Below are positions 1-11,790 of a stretch of DNA of 64,000 nucleotides, piece by piece (the stretch's first letter is position 1; each line of letters begins with the position of its first letter). The notes beneath the pieces were generated by a model, which worked only from the letters and a program-made list of their open reading frames with translations, ran no database searches and had not been told where the DNA came from. The stretch is from positions 30,288,374 through 30,352,373 of the forward strand of contig JANAVB010015600.1 of the NCBI GenBank assembly GCA_029216955.1, given 5' to 3'. The translations under genes and the position numbers were made by a program. This DNA is from Iris pallida. Lineage: Eukaryota > Streptophyta > Magnoliopsida > Asparagales > Iridaceae.

Positions 1-83
1 GTGCTCTCAATAATAATAATAATAGTAATAATAATAATATTGATAATAATAATGATAATAATAATAAAGATAATAATAAAACA

Positions 84-121
<38 letters not shown>

Positions 122-178
122 GTAGTAGTAGTAGTAATGATGATTATGATAATAATAATGATAATATTAATAATTAAT
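1..178. repeat. AAT/ATT microsatellite
   Basis: Interrupted (AAT)n tract with short GAT, AGT and AAC variants. The same tract is at 44457-44690 in the other LTR of element C, so it belongs to that LTR. Confidence 0.9.
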
Positions 179-245
179 AAAAAAATAATACTAAATAACA
201 TAAAATAAAAACCGAACTGTTACTGTCTTCTTTAAGAAGACTTGT
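1..245 (-). mobile_element. Element C left LTR, first piece
   Basis: Matches 44453-44750 of the right LTR through the AAT tract and the following unique bases. It stops at CTTGT (241-245), the target duplication of element A, and resumes at 10605. Confidence 0.85.
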
Positions 246-934
246 TGTCACGCCCCAGAACCAGAATACTGGAGAGCGGGGGCAGACATAGCCAGCTACG
301 TATATTGAAATGGGAACTATCTCGATATACGGTCACGGCTGTCTAGAAATATGAGGGTTTACTACAAGCCAACAGTCTCTTAAGGTCAAGCCTACTGTCT
401 CAATCTCAAGCAAATAATATAATTACAAGATGTTTGACCACCAAATATACAATAAAAGGCGTCCCAAATATTACATATCAGCTGATCATGAAGCTAGTCG
501 TACAAAATGCTAGGACTAGCAAGAGTTAAGTCATACATAATCAACCCTAGGATTTGTTAATCATGTTTACAGCCTGTAGGCAGACAGTAAGTAAAGTGCA
601 TCGAGCTAACAGGTGCTCGTCGGCTAAACGCCTCAAAAGAATAACTTTACAATAGAGTGAGCGAAACAAAATAGAAAACCCACTCGTAGCCCGGGTTCCT
701 TCTACTCGCCACCATCGGGCTGGAAGCTTGGTAGATCCTCGGGAGCTGCTCCGAAATCTGGCTACACAAAACCAGCTGGGTCAACCCCAGAAAGAGCGAG
801 TGCCACAAGGGGGCCACGAAATAAGAACAAAAGCCAGCAATTAACACAAGAAAATCTAATATTAAAACTAGAATTTATGAAAATATGGCAGGGTGATATA
901 CGACGAGATAACCATGGAACTATTCCGACAGCCA

Positions 935-975
935 GGTTACAACCCGTAAACCAAACAAGGACCGGGATTGTAACC
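935..975 (-). other. LTR hairpin with AACCAAACAAGGAC loop (element A, left LTR)
   Basis: GGTTACAACCCG (935-946) pairs with the complementary stretch 963-975, with one extra base bulged. The loop contains CCAAACAAGGAC. The other LTR has the same hairpin at 8596-8636. Its 3' end is about 690 nt from the LTR 3' end. Confidence 0.75.
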
Positions 976-1849
976 CTTCATCTGAACAGAACTTGGTTTC
1001 CCACCATTTATTGACAAGATAATAATGTAAGAAATCAAGACAGGAAGCAATCTTATACTGGATCAAGACATAGCTAGACTGGTTATACCTCATTCAATCA
1101 ATCACGGCCAAGCAAATACTACGGCTTACTACTTTAACTAACTAGGGTTATCACAGGCCTAATTACTAACAAGATGCAGTGAGATTGTTCCACAGCCACA
1201 AGTCCTGCAGACCATCCAGGTTACCCAGGTCGAAATTTAGGGGTTGAATTCAGGTGGGTACATCGCCCAGAAGACAAATGTACCCTTAGATGACTTAGAG
1301 GGTGCAACACGCGACGGTGTGCTGGAAATGTGCCCTACTCGACGGCAGGCTACAGATCCCAAGAGCGCCCAGGTAACGGGATTGCCCGTAGCTTGTCATC
1401 TCTTCATGACTACTGTGTTATTCTAGTTATTAACCTTAAATCCATCCTAGACATGATGCAAGACAGGACAAGTGGAATTAACAAGCAAGCAAGAAAGAAC
1501 CACCCACGGTGTCAAGGCAAGTCAAGTTAAATTATCAAGATAAATCATGTCAGGGTACTTGTCAGGAGTGCGCCACGAAGGGCCACTATCGTGTCAGGTT
1601 GGTCATGTCAGGAGTGCACCACTACGGGTCACTGTCGTGTTATGCTAGTTCCTTGTCATACCATGCCATGTACAATAGTCATTCCAAACATATTAAGTAA
1701 AATCAAGTTCATGACAAAAGGCGTAAGGATATAAAATGGGCGTAAAACATCTAATAAAATATCAATATTCAGGGCTTATAGAAGAACCAAGCTTAAAGAA
1801 ATAAGACCAAAACTCCAAGGGTCAATAGGTTAAGCAAGGGGTCAGGGGA

Positions 1850-2220
1850 GCAGCGTACGAAAAGTCACGCACGTTGAAAGAGCTGCGTACGTGAAAAGTC
1901 ACGCACGCTGAGGAAGCTGCATACGTAAGAAGTCACGCACGCTACAGAGAGCAGCGTAGGTGAAAAGTCACGCACGCTGAGGAAGCAGTGTGCGTGAAAA
2001 GTCACGCACGCTCAAGGGAGCAGTGTGCGTGAAAGTCACGCACGCTCAAGGAGTAGTGTGCGTGAAAAGTCACGCACGCTCAAGGGAGCAGTGTGCGTGA
2101 CAGTCACGCACGCTGAAGGGAGCAGTGTACGTGAAAGTCACGCACGTTCAAGGAGTCACGCTTCCAACAGAAAGCGTACTCAAGTCTGCGTACGCACGCT
2201 AAAGAGCGCGCACAGCTCAG
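1850..2220. repeat. Minisatellite of about 35 bp in element A left LTR
   Basis: About ten degenerate copies of a unit containing GTGCGTGAAAAGTCACGCAC. The two 7-bp arms, GTGCGTG and CACGCAC, are inverted, so each unit can fold as a short hairpin. The array is repeated at 9545-9935 in the other LTR. Confidence 0.85.
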
Positions 2221-2670
2221 TGTGCGTAAGCTAAACAGCTCTGCACACTGCTCACTGTCTTTTCCAAACAGCAAGAACACTATGGCTGAACTCAAGGCTA
2301 CACAACATCATAACTTGGCCATCCGAACTCCAAATTCGGATTCCCAAAGTTCCAATTTGGGTGGAATTGAATGCTCTTCCACATGGAAACACCAAAACCC
2401 ATGAAAATCCAACTTAAAGAGATCAAACCATGCAAAATCCGAAAATAGAAATAACTTAGATCTAGAGCAAAGGAGACTTCAAATCACAAAACACCAAGTT
2501 CTAATGTTGATCACCATGTCCTAATCTATCAAATGGACAAGTAAAATAGGGTTCTCATATGGTGGCAAGGTGCACTTGCCAAGGGTTAGGAGAGTTGTGG
2601 AGGAAGGAGAAGAAGAAGAAAAAGGAAATTAATGGTAGAAGTTATGAGAAGAGAGAGTGGTAGGTGGGGG

Positions 2671-2678
2671 TTATAAAG
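2671..2678 (-). promoter_or_regulatory. Putative TATA box, element A left LTR
   Basis: Reads CTTTATAA on the minus strand, about 225 nt inside the LTR and followed by a CT-rich leader. The equivalent in the other LTR, 10374-10381, would drive the element. Confidence 0.45.
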
Positions 2679-2901
2679 AGGGGGAGTTGTGGTGGGTTGA
2701 GGGTGTAGCATAGGGCTAGGGTGTTCCAACACATAAAACTGAACCAAACCGAACTATCCCCAATAAAACCGAGCCATGCCAAAACCAAAATACGAGAAAT
2801 ACCGAAATTCCATAAGTTGAGAAAAATAAAAAAAATACATGCCAAAATGCAGATACGAGTATAAATACGAAATACGGGAAATACGGGAAATGAGGGTGAC
2901 A

Positions 2902-2935
2902 ACTCTACCCACCTTAAAAGAATTCCGTCCTCGGA
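2902..2935 (-). promoter_or_regulatory. Polypurine tract of element A
   Basis: On the minus strand the tract reads TTTTAAGGTGGGTAGAGT directly before the 3' LTR. It is preceded by a CCGAGGACGGAATT-type motif that also precedes the tracts of B2, C, D and F. Confidence 0.75.
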
Positions 2936-3059
2936 ATTTAATCAAGGAGCTAGAGATTGCCACGACAAGCTACACTAAGCACAGGCAAGCTACACTAAGC
3001 AGTCCAATCATACAATACAAGCAAGGAAGGGAAAATATAAGGCATAAGAAAGACATTAT

Positions 3060-4712
3060 ACCTGACGAGTCAAACAGGTAGGGATATCGCGATCGGATGT
3101 CGTCCTCACGCTCCCACGTTGACTCACCAGAGAGTGTTGACCCCAAGCAACATGGACTAATTTAAATAGTCTTGTTCTTGAGTATCTTTTCCCTCTGGTC
3201 CAAAATAGACACGGGCCTCTCCTCATACGAAAGGTTGGTACCAACAACCAATTCCGAATGGTCTAGGATGTGGCTCGGGTCCGAAATATACCGTCGTAAT
3301 TGGGACACATGGAATACATCATGTACCTCACTTAGCGATGGCGGAAGAGCAAGACGATAGGATACATCTCCTACTCGCTCTAGAATATCGAACGGCCCTA
3401 TATACCTAGGACTAAGCTTTTCCCGTACGCCGAAGTGAATGATGCCGCGGTTAGACGAGATCCTAAGGAATACTTGGTCGCCGACAGCAAATTCTAAGGG
3501 ACGCCGATGAGCATCGGCCCAATGGCGCTGGCGTTCCTGGACAACTCGGAGGTGATCTCTGACCTTCCTGACCACTTCAACCGTCTGGGAAATCAATTCG
3601 GGTCCGAGCATCTGCCTCTCCCCGATATCGTCCCAAGCTAGCGATGATCTACACTTCCTGCCATAAAGAGCCTCGAAGGGTGCCATCTGGATACTGGCCT
3701 GATAACTGTTGTTGTACGAGAATTCCACCAGGTGCAGATGATTCTCCTACGAACCACCGAAGTCCAGGGTACAGGATCTCAACATATCTTCAAGAGTCTG
3801 GATTGTGCGCTCTGATTGACCATCCGTCTGCGGGTGATAAGCTGAGCTGAACTGAAGACGAGTCCCTAAACTCTTCTGCAAGCTACGCCAAAAGTGTGAT
3901 ATGAATCTTGAATCCCTGTCCGAGGTGATGCTGACTGGCACACCGTGAAGCCTGACGATCTGCCTGAGATACATCTCTGCTAACTGCGCCGTCGACTGTC
4001 CAACTCTGAATAGAAGAAAGTGCGCCACCTTGGTAAGCCTGTCCACAATTACCCAAATAGCATCTCTGCCGGCCGGAGATCTGGGTAATCCGGTCACGAA
4101 ATCTATGGTTATATGTTCCTATTTCTATTCTGGGATCGGTAAGGGTTGAAGAAGTCCAGCGGGCCTCTGATGTTCAGCTTTAACCTGTTGGCAAACCAAA
4201 TACCGAGAGACAAACCGGGCTATCTCCTTCTTCATGCCATTCTACCAAAAATACTGACGAATATCACGGTACATCTTCGTACCACCTGGTTGAATAGAAT
4301 ATTGTGAACTGTGGGCTTCTGCCATGACTTCCTGTCTGATATCTCCACTGGGTACACAAAGATGAGTGCCGTGTCGAAGTGTACCGTCTTCATGGATACA
4401 TAACTCTGGCCTTCTTCCTGCTTCACACTCTGCTCTGAGTCGCTGAAGCTTGGAATCTGCTGACTGTGCCATCCGGATCCTTTCAACTATGCTGGTCTGA
4501 ACCTGTAGACTGGCCATCAATGCCACAGTGGTAGGAAGAACCACTTCAATTCCCATCTTCTGAAGATCTGCCAATAATTCTGGTTGCGCCGTCAGGAGAT
4601 AAACTCCGGCTCTCCTGCTCAATGCATCTGCTACAACGTTGGCCTTCCCGGGATGATACTGCAAATCCACATCATAATCTACCAATAGCTCGAGCCATCT
4701 TCTCTGCCGCAT
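3060..4712 (-). pseudogene. Element A integrase and chromodomain-like tail (degenerate)
   Basis: Integrase inserts the cDNA copy into the genome. Reading leftward there is an RNase H/integrase linker (PGKANVVADALSRR), an N-terminal zinc-binding region with H residues near HSSQYS, and a catalytic core with aspartates in TIDF and SDRDSRF and a glutamate in DGQSERT. The GPFDILERVGDVSYRLALPP region follows (3162-3728). A chromodomain-like end with WGQHS and, in another frame, STWEREDDIRSRYPYLF lies near 3060-3160. Stops interrupt the frame at 3747-3749, 4119-4121, 4125-4127 and 4242-4244, mostly where relatives have Trp. One zinc-finger Cys appears replaced by Tyr (YLVCQQ). A frameshift splits the tail near 3130. 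It is not functional. Confidence 0.9.
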
Positions 4713-4724
4713 ATTAAGGTCCTT

Positions 4725-5880
4725 CTAGGTGAAAACATACTTCAGGCTCTTATGATCAGTAAAGATCTCCACTCTATCTCCGTACAAGTAGTATCTCCAC
4801 AACTTCAAAGCAAACACTACCGTCGCCAATTCCAAGTCGTGGGTCGGGTAATTCTTCTCATGATCACGTAGTTGACGTGACGCATAAGATATTACCTTCC
4901 TATGCTGCATCAAGACACACCCCAATCCTCTGCCTGAAGTATCGCAATAAACTGTGAATCCTCCGGTCCCATCTGGAAGGGTGAGAACGGGAGCCGTTAT
5001 CAAACCTCGCTTCAACTTCTCAAATAATTCCTGACACTCTGCTGTCCAAACAAACGGCACATCCTTGCGGGTCAACTGGGTCATCGGCACTGAAATCCTT
5101 GCAAAATCTGAAACGAACCGCCGGTAGTAGCCAGCCAATCCAAGGAAGCTGCGAACCTCTGCCACTGAGCTGGGTACCAGCCAAGACTCAATAGCCACAA
5201 TCTTCTGGGGATCCACCTCCACTCCTCCTCGGGTAATGATGTGACCCAAGTATGATATACGATCGAGCCAGAACTCGCATTTACTGAACTTGGCGTACAA
5301 CTGATGCTCCCTAAGCGTCTGGAGGACGACTCTGAGATGCTGCTCATGCTCTGCTTTACTCTTGCTGTAGACCAGGATGTCATCTAGGAACACGATCACA
5401 AATTGGTCCAAGTAAGGCATGAAAATACGATTCATGAGGTCCATGAATACTGCTGGTGCATTGGTCGCTCCAAAGGGCATAACAAGGAACTTCCAATGTC
5501 CATACCTCGATCTGAATGCTGTCTTCGGGATGTCCTGCTCTCTGACTCTGATCTGGTGGTATTACGACCGTAAGTCGATCTTTAAAAATACTGAAGCCCC
5601 TCTGAGCTGATCAAACAACTCATCTATCCTCGGAAGAGGGTATCTATTCTTGATTGTCACCGAATTCAAGGTACGATAATCAACACATAGCCTGGACGTA
5701 CCATCCTTTTTTTACAAGAAGCATCGGGGCTCCCCAAGGCGATCCACTTGCACGGATGAATCCCTTGGTCCTCAGTTCTTCAATCATCTTGTATAAAATC
5801 TCCAACTCTGAAGGCGCCATCCTGTAGACTCGCTCTGACACTGGTGCTATCCCGGGAATTAAGTTTATAGTGAACTCAAT
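4725..5880 (-). pseudogene. Element A reverse transcriptase and RNase H (degenerate)
   Basis: These domains copy the element RNA into DNA and degrade the RNA strand. The frame from 5480 to 4725 keeps the active-site motif FLDDILVYS (near 5380-5390), the thumb region [10 protein letters not shown] and the RNase H motifs [10 protein letters not shown] and [11 protein letters not shown]. The upstream part (5480-5700, fingers and DLRS region) is readable only with a TAA at 5562-5564 and a frameshift at a T run near 5705-5712, where an extra base breaks continuity with protease. A TAG at 4725-4727 separates RNase H from integrase. The catalytic residues survive but the polyprotein does not. Confidence 0.92.
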
Positions 5881-6049
5881 CTCCCGCTCTGGCGGCATCC
5901 CTGGAAGCTCCTCTGGAAAGACATTTAAAAACTCTTCAACTATCCGGGGTAACTGCACTGCTGCTACTGCCATCCGCAATGCTGGGGAAGATGGCTCCAC
6001 TGCGCCTCTGGAAAATAAAAACTCTGGCTCTTCGAGGATACTAAAGACA

Positions 6050-6360
6050 ACTCTGCCAATATGGCAGTGTATCCTAGCATACTGGTTCCTCAACCAATCC
6101 ATGCCTAGGACTACATCATAGTCTGCCATAGAAAACTCTATGAATCTAGCGGGAAACTCCCTACCGCTAACTACGATCCGACACGAGAAAAACACTCGAT
6201 CTACTCCCACAAGGCCATTACCAGTAAGTATATTGAGCCTCACTGATAATGACTCGGGCTCCAATCCTATCCGTGTCGTGAATTGTGCAGACATGAATGA
6301 ATACGATGCACCAGAATCAAATAATACAGACGCTGGAGAGGAGTTGACGAGAATAGTACC
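6050..6360 (-). pseudogene. Element A aspartic protease region
   Basis: The retroviral-type protease that cleaves the polyprotein lies in the open frame 5680-7143. It has the active-site motif VLFDSGASYSF (DSG near 6310) and the flap and C-terminal signature DYDVVLGMDWL near 6100. Its own residues look intact. It is counted as a pseudogene because the surrounding gag-pol frame is broken on both sides. Confidence 0.88.
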
Positions 6361-6639
6361 TGCCACTACCTCACCTGGTGCAACTTCTTCTTCCATAGCC
6401 ATCATCATGGCCTGACCTTGTCCTCTGGCTGCTGGTCCCCTCTGCTGGAAACCTCTCTGCCTATTCTGGGTCTGAGCTTGGGCTTGAGCATACTGCTGGG
6501 GGTGCTGCTGCTGGAATGCCTGAGACTGAGGCGGCAAGGGCCTCAAAGACTGATATTGCTGCTGCTGAACTGGTGCTGGGGCCGGTCCTCTCACCGAAGA
6601 GCTAGAAGGGTTGGATGCTGATGAACCACCCCAATTCGG

Positions 6640-7773
6640 GCAAGCCCCTATCCTATGATCTGCTGCTCCGCAAGCCAGGCACAATCCTTGCGCCCTGCGA
6701 CAATTCGCCACTACATGGCCTGGCTTTCCGCAATGAGAACATCCCATCGCGGAAGTCTGCTTCTGCTTCTGCTGCTGCGGGTATGTCGGGGTCAAATGCT
6801 GAACCGATGTTACTGAGGCTGCCCGCCTCGGAGTTCTAATGGTCAATCCCCTAGCTGCCGGGGCTGGAGCTGATAATTGCTGCATCTGGCTATGGGTCCG
6901 CTTCCTACCTCCGGTCCTATCCACAATACTCTGGGAGGTATACTCATGCCTCCTAGCTGCCCTCAAGACTGCATCGAACGTTTGGTGCTCGAACTGCTCA
7001 ACTGCCAACAAGATCTCCAAATGCAGTCCCTGCTGGAACCGCTGGGCCCTATCAAACTCGGTCGCCATCAAGGTGGGGGCAACCCTACTGAGTCTAGAAA
7101 ACTCCGATGCATAACTGTCGACTGTTCTGCCTCCTTGCTTCAAGTTTATAAATCTGGTCTGCAGGTCTTACCGAGCCACAACATCGAAATACTTCGTCTG
7201 GAATCTCTCTCTAAACACTGCCCAAGCAATGGGTACCACTAATCCCATGGCTTGCACTGCCCACCAATTGTGAGCCAAGTCCAACAACTGCAAGCATACC
7301 ACCGCCACCTTCTCATTCTCGGGTGTCCTAGCTGCTTCCAGAATCACCTCGGTATCCTGAAGCCATGCATCCGCGGCAATCGCATCCTCGGTGTCGTCGA
7401 AAAAAGGAGGGTTCAAGCGCTTGAAGCTGTTTGCCGCCTGGTTCCCTGGATGTCCGCCTCGGGTCAAAGCATCTTGAACTGTCTGGTGCAGGGCATCGCT
7501 TCGACGATCCTGGGAAGCTATCAAGGTTCTGATGAGGCCTACTAAGGTACCATCATCTGGCTCTGCGGGCTGGACGGGCCGAACTGGTGACTCTCCTCCA
7601 GTAGGTATCACTCTGGAGGCGACTCCGGAATGCTGGACTTGATCTCCAGGTTGCTGCTGGCCCACGGGAGGTGCTCCTCCTTGCTGATCGGCAGGGTCAG
7701 GTACAGTGCCGCTGAGGAAAACGACACAGGGAAACAATAAGGAAGGACCAGGACAGATCAATGATACAAGCAT
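6640..7773 (-). pseudogene. Element A gag (capsid and nucleocapsid)
   Basis: Gag forms the virus-like particle and packages the element RNA. The N-terminal part (7168-7773) has the plant retrotransposon gag fold signature with DAWLQDTEVILEA and WAVFRERFQTKYF. The frame continues after a TAA at 7168-7170 with SYASEFSRLSR. Two zinc knuckles of the CX2CX4HX4C type follow, CSHCGKPGHVVANC and CLACGAADHRIGAC. A Gln-rich stretch then leads into protease. Only one in-frame stop breaks gag, at a position where CAA is likely in active relatives. The ATG at 7773 is the first available; the true start is uncertain. Confidence 0.9.
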
Positions 7774-7879
7774 GTAATCAGGGCAAGAATTTCAGGGATT
7801 TGAAAATACGGGCGGAGATCAAGGGCGAATACTGATTGAGACATCTATTCGGTAAACCCTCACATTTCTTGATTGACAA

Positions 7880-7897
7880 GACCGGCATGGGCCACCA
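7880..7897 (-). promoter_or_regulatory. Primer-binding site of element A, tRNA-Ile(AAU)
   Basis: The plus strand reads GACCGGCATGGGCCACCA, which equals the 3' end of plant tRNA-Ile(AAU) plus CCA with one mismatch (comparison from memory). It lies 9 nt from the LTR end, an unusually wide gap. Confidence 0.75.
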
Positions 7898-7906
7898 CTT
7901 AAACCA

Positions 7907-10604
7907 TGTCACGCCCCAGAACCAGAATACTGGAGAGCGGGGGCAGACATAGCCAGCTACGTATATTGAAATGGGAACCACCTCGATATACGGTCACGGC
8001 TGTCTAGAAATATGAGGGTTTACTACAAGCCAACAGTCTCTTAAGGTCGAGCCTACTGTCTCAATCTCAAGTAAATAATATAGTTACAAGATGTTTGACC
8101 ACCAAATATACAATAAAAGGCGTCCCAAATATTACATATCAGCTGATCATGAAGCTAGTCGTACAAAATGCTAGGACTAGCAAGAGTTAAGTCATACATG
8201 ATCAACCCTAGGATTTGTTAATCATGTTTACAGCCTGTAGGCAGACAGTAAGTAAAGTGCATCGAGCTAACAGGTGCTCGTCGGCTAAACGCCTCAAAAG
8301 AATAACTTTACAATAGAGTGAGCGAAACAAAATAGAAAACCCACTCGTAGCCCGGGTTCCTTCTAGTCGCCACCATCGGGCTGGAAGCTTGGTAGATCCT
8401 CGGGAGCTGCTCCGAAATCTGGCCACACAAAACCAGCTGGGTCAACCCCAGAAAGAGCAAGTGCCACAAGGGGGCCACGAAATAAGAACAAAAGCCAGCA
8501 ATTAACACAAGAAAATCTAATATTAAAACTAGAATTTATGAAAACATGGCAGGGTGATATACGACGAGATAACCATGGAACTATTCCGACAGCCAGGTTA
8601 CAACCCGTAAACCAAACAAGGACCGGGGTTGTAACCCTTCATCTGAACAGAACTTGGTTTCCTACCATTTATCGACAAGATAATAATATAAGAAATCAAG
8701 ACAGGAAGCAATCTTATACTGGATCAAGACATAGCTAGACTGGTTATACCTCATTCAATCAATCACGGCCAAGCAAATACTACGGCTTACTACTTTAACT
8801 AACTAGGGTTATCACAGGCCTAATTACTAACAAGATGCAGTGAGATTGTTCCACAGCCACAAGCCCTACAGACCATCCAGGTTACCCAGGTCGAAATTTA
8901 GGGGTTGAATTCAGGTGGGTACATCGACCAGAAGACAAATGTACCCTTAGGTGACTTAGAGGGTGCAACACGCGACGGTGTACTGGAAATGTGCCCTACT
9001 CGACGGCAGGCTACAGATCCCAAGAGCGCCCAGGTAACAGGATTGCCCGTAGCTTGTCATCTCTTCATGACTACTGTGTTATTCTAGTTATTAACCTTAA
9101 ATCCATTTTAGTAGGTACTCCTGACCGTGGTACTCAGGAGTTCCATCCTAGACATAATGCAAGACAGGACAAGTGGAATTAACAAGCAAGCAAGAAAGAA
9201 CCACCCACGGTGTCAAGGCAAGTCAAGTTAAATTATCAAGATAAATCATGTCAGGGTACTTGTCAGGAGTGCGCCACGAAGGGCCACTATCGTGTCAGGT
9301 TGGTCATGTCAGGAGTGCACCACTACGGGTCACTGTCGTGTTATGCTAGTTCCTTGTCATACCATGCCATGTACAATAGTCATTCCAAATATATTAAGTT
9401 AAATCAAGTTCATGACAAAAGGCGTAAGGATATAAAATGGGAGTAAAACATCTAATAAAATATCAATATTCAGGGCTTATAGAAGAACCAAGCTTAAAGA
9501 AATAAGACCAAAACTCCAAGGGTCAATAGGTTAAGCAAGGGGTCAGGGGAGCAGCGTACGAAAAGTCAAGCACGCTGAAAGAGCTGCGTACGTGAAAAGT
9601 CACGCATGCTGAGGAAGCTGCATACGTGAGAAGTCACGCACGCTACAGAGAGTAGCGTAGGTGAAAAGTCACGCACGCTGAGGAAGCTGTGTGCGTGAAA
9701 AGTCACGCACGCTCAAGGGAGCAGTGTGTGTGAAAGTCACGCACGCTCAAGGAGCAGTGTGCGTGAAAAGTCACGCACGCTCAAGGGAGCAGTGTGCGTG
9801 ACAGTCACGCACGCTGAAGGGAGCAGTGTGCGTGAAAGAAACGCACGTTCAAGGAGTCACGCTTCCAATAGGAAGCGTACTCAAGTCTGCGTACGCACGC
9901 TAAAGAGCGCGCGCAGCTCAGTATGCGTAAGCTAAACAGCTCTGCACACTGCTCACTGTCTTCTCCAAACAGCAAGAACACCATGGTTGAACTCAAGGCT
10001 ACACAACATCATAACTTGGCTATCCGAACTCCAAATCCGGATTCCCAAAGTTCCAATTTGGGTGGAATTGAATGCTCTTCCACATGGAAACACCAAAACC
10101 CATGAAAATCCAACTTAAAGAGATCAAACCATACAAAATTCGAAAATAGAAATAACTTAGATCTAGAGCAAAGGAGACTTCGAATCACAAAACACCAAGT
10201 TCTAATGTTGATCACCATGTCCTAATCTATCAAATGGACAAGTAAAATAGGGTTCTCATATGGTGGCAAGGTGCACTTGCCTAGGGTTAGGAGAGTTGTG
10301 GAGGAAGGAGAAGAAGAAGAAGAAGGAAATTAATGATAGAAGTTATGAGGAGAGAGAGAGTGGTAGGTGGGGGTTATAAAGAGGGGGAGTTGTGGTGGGT
10401 TGAGGGTGTAGCATAGGGTTAGGGTGTTCCAACACATAAAACCGAACCAAACCGAACTATTCCCAATAAAACTGAGCCATGCCAAAACCAAAATACGAGA
10501 AATACCGAAATTCCATAAGTTGAGAAAAATAAAAAAAATACATGCCAAAATCCAGATACGAATATAAATATGAAATATGGGAAATACGGAAAATAAGGGT
10601 GACA
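7907..10604 (-). repeat. Element A 5' LTR (right copy)
   Basis: This 2698-bp LTR pairs with 246-2901. It contains the hairpin at 8596-8636, the minisatellite at 9545-9935, the GGCAAG palindrome at 10265-10281 and a TATA-like box at 10374-10381. It ends GGGTGACA just before the duplicated CTTGT. Confidence 0.93.
9545..9935. repeat. Minisatellite in element A right LTR
   Basis: Same CACGCAC/GTGCGTG hairpin-forming unit of about 35 bp as at 1850-2220, with a few base changes between the copies. Confidence 0.85.
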
Positions 10605-11790
10605 CTTGTAAACAAAAAAAAGAACAGCAAAAGAAACAAAAGAATGAGAGGAGCGGAGAGAGTTTGGGAATTAGGGGGGCGCGCTCGCCGTGAGCGGCGG
10701 CGCGGAGACGCGCGGGAAGAGCGGAGAGCAGGCTCGTCGGGCGCGCAGGCGGAAGGGAAGAAGTCGGGGGAAGAAGGGGCGGACGGCGGAGAGGAAAGGA
10801 GAGGAGAGCGGTGGCGATGGCTATGGGATGGTTGTGGTGACGGCGGGTGTCGATGGGTTGGAGATAGAGAGGTGGATACGAGCGGGGGCGGGATCGGAGT
10901 AGGCTGGCCGTGGGTAGTAGATGGCTCGGTTAGGATTAGGTAGGAATTCATTGATGTCGGGGGGTGTCCGACACGGGAAAGATATGTAGATGTAAACATG
11001 GAATAAGAATATGGATGGTGGAACACGGACACGGTGCACGCACTTTATGGAGAATTATTTGTGGAAAAATTTTGTATGATAGAAATTTGGAGGAGTACCT
11101 GCCTTTTATAGGATGTGGGAATTCCCAATTAGAAAAGAATTAGGATTCCTTTAACCCAATATAGATATTTCCTAATTTAATTTAAAATCAATCCAAATCC
11201 AAATACAAATATAAATCCAATTTAAATCTAATTAAATTTTAGCTCAAAATCAAATGGGATAAATCAAATTTCAAATATTTAACTATTTTAAATAAATCCA
11301 TAAATCCAAATCAAGGTTTAAATCTCCACAATAATTTTGAAATATATTTTCCAAAAATACTAATAATAATAATTTCAAAAATTACATTAATATTTTTAAA
11401 TATCTTTTTGAATACTAAATTATTAATATTAATAAATCTCGAAAATTACATTTTTATTTAAAATAAACTAGCAAAATATTTATGAAATATGTGTATGCAC
11501 TAAGAATATTATTTATTCTAAATAAAAGGCTTTTCATAAATAAAATCATAAATTTAGGAAATTTTGATAGCTAAATTAAATATTACATATATTATTTTGA
11601 AACTATAAAAATAAAAAAAATATTTTTCTAAAAATATGTACGCTCGCACATATTCGCATTCGTCGAGCAATTACGAAAAATAAAATTTCGTGCGCGACGT
11701 ACAATACGACTACGCGACGTACAATACAAAATTTTTAATAAGTACCAAATTTAATTAAAAAAAATGTAGTAGAAATTTAGGTGTTTTACA
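10605..11790 (-). mobile_element. Element C left LTR, second piece
   Basis: It resumes with CTTGTAAAC, matching 44744 onward, and ends TTTTACA at 11790. It holds a GC-rich stretch (10650-10940) and an AT-rich tail (11120-11790). Long proline-rich frames in the GC-rich stretch are not conserved genes. Confidence 0.85.
11101..11110 (-). promoter_or_regulatory. TATA box of element C left LTR
   Basis: Minus-strand TATAAAAGGC, about 690 nt inside the LTR. The matching box in the right LTR is at 45244-45253. The GC-rich stretch lies just downstream, as expected for a leader. Confidence 0.65.

Larger units (their letters stand above)
246..2901 (-). repeat. Element A 3' LTR (left copy)
   Basis: This 2656-bp LTR starts TGTCACG and ends GGGTGACA. 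It matches 7907-10604 throughout and lacks about 42 bp present at 9105-9148 of the other copy. Read on the minus strand it holds a TATA-like box near 2675, a GGCAAG/CTTGCC palindrome at 2564-2580, a minisatellite at 1850-2220 and a hairpin at 935-975. Confidence 0.93.
246..10604 (-). mobile_element. Element A: Ty3/gypsy chromovirus with decayed gag-pol
   Basis: Complete element with two LTRs starting TGTCACGCCCC and ending in GACA, flanked by the 5-bp duplication CTTGT at 241-245 and 10605-10609. Coding lies on the minus strand in the order gag, protease, reverse transcriptase, RNase H, integrase, chromodomain-like tail. That order is diagnostic of Ty3/gypsy, and the tail points to the Tekay/Del group of chromoviruses. 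At least seven in-frame stops and two frameshifts inactivate it. A hand count of the first 300 LTR bases gives about six differences between the LTRs, or roughly 2%, so the insertion is fairly recent. Confidence 0.93.

Noticed and set aside
7880..7897. tRNA-Ile-like sequence as a possible tRNA gene (six places)
   Set aside because: Only the 18-nt 3' end is present, always next to an LTR; no D or anticodon arm. These are primer-binding sites.
10457..11039. Pro/Ser/Arg-rich frames in the GC-rich part of the C LTR (also 44694-45182)
   Set aside because: Low-complexity composition, no domain, several overlapping frames on both strands, located in an LTR leader.
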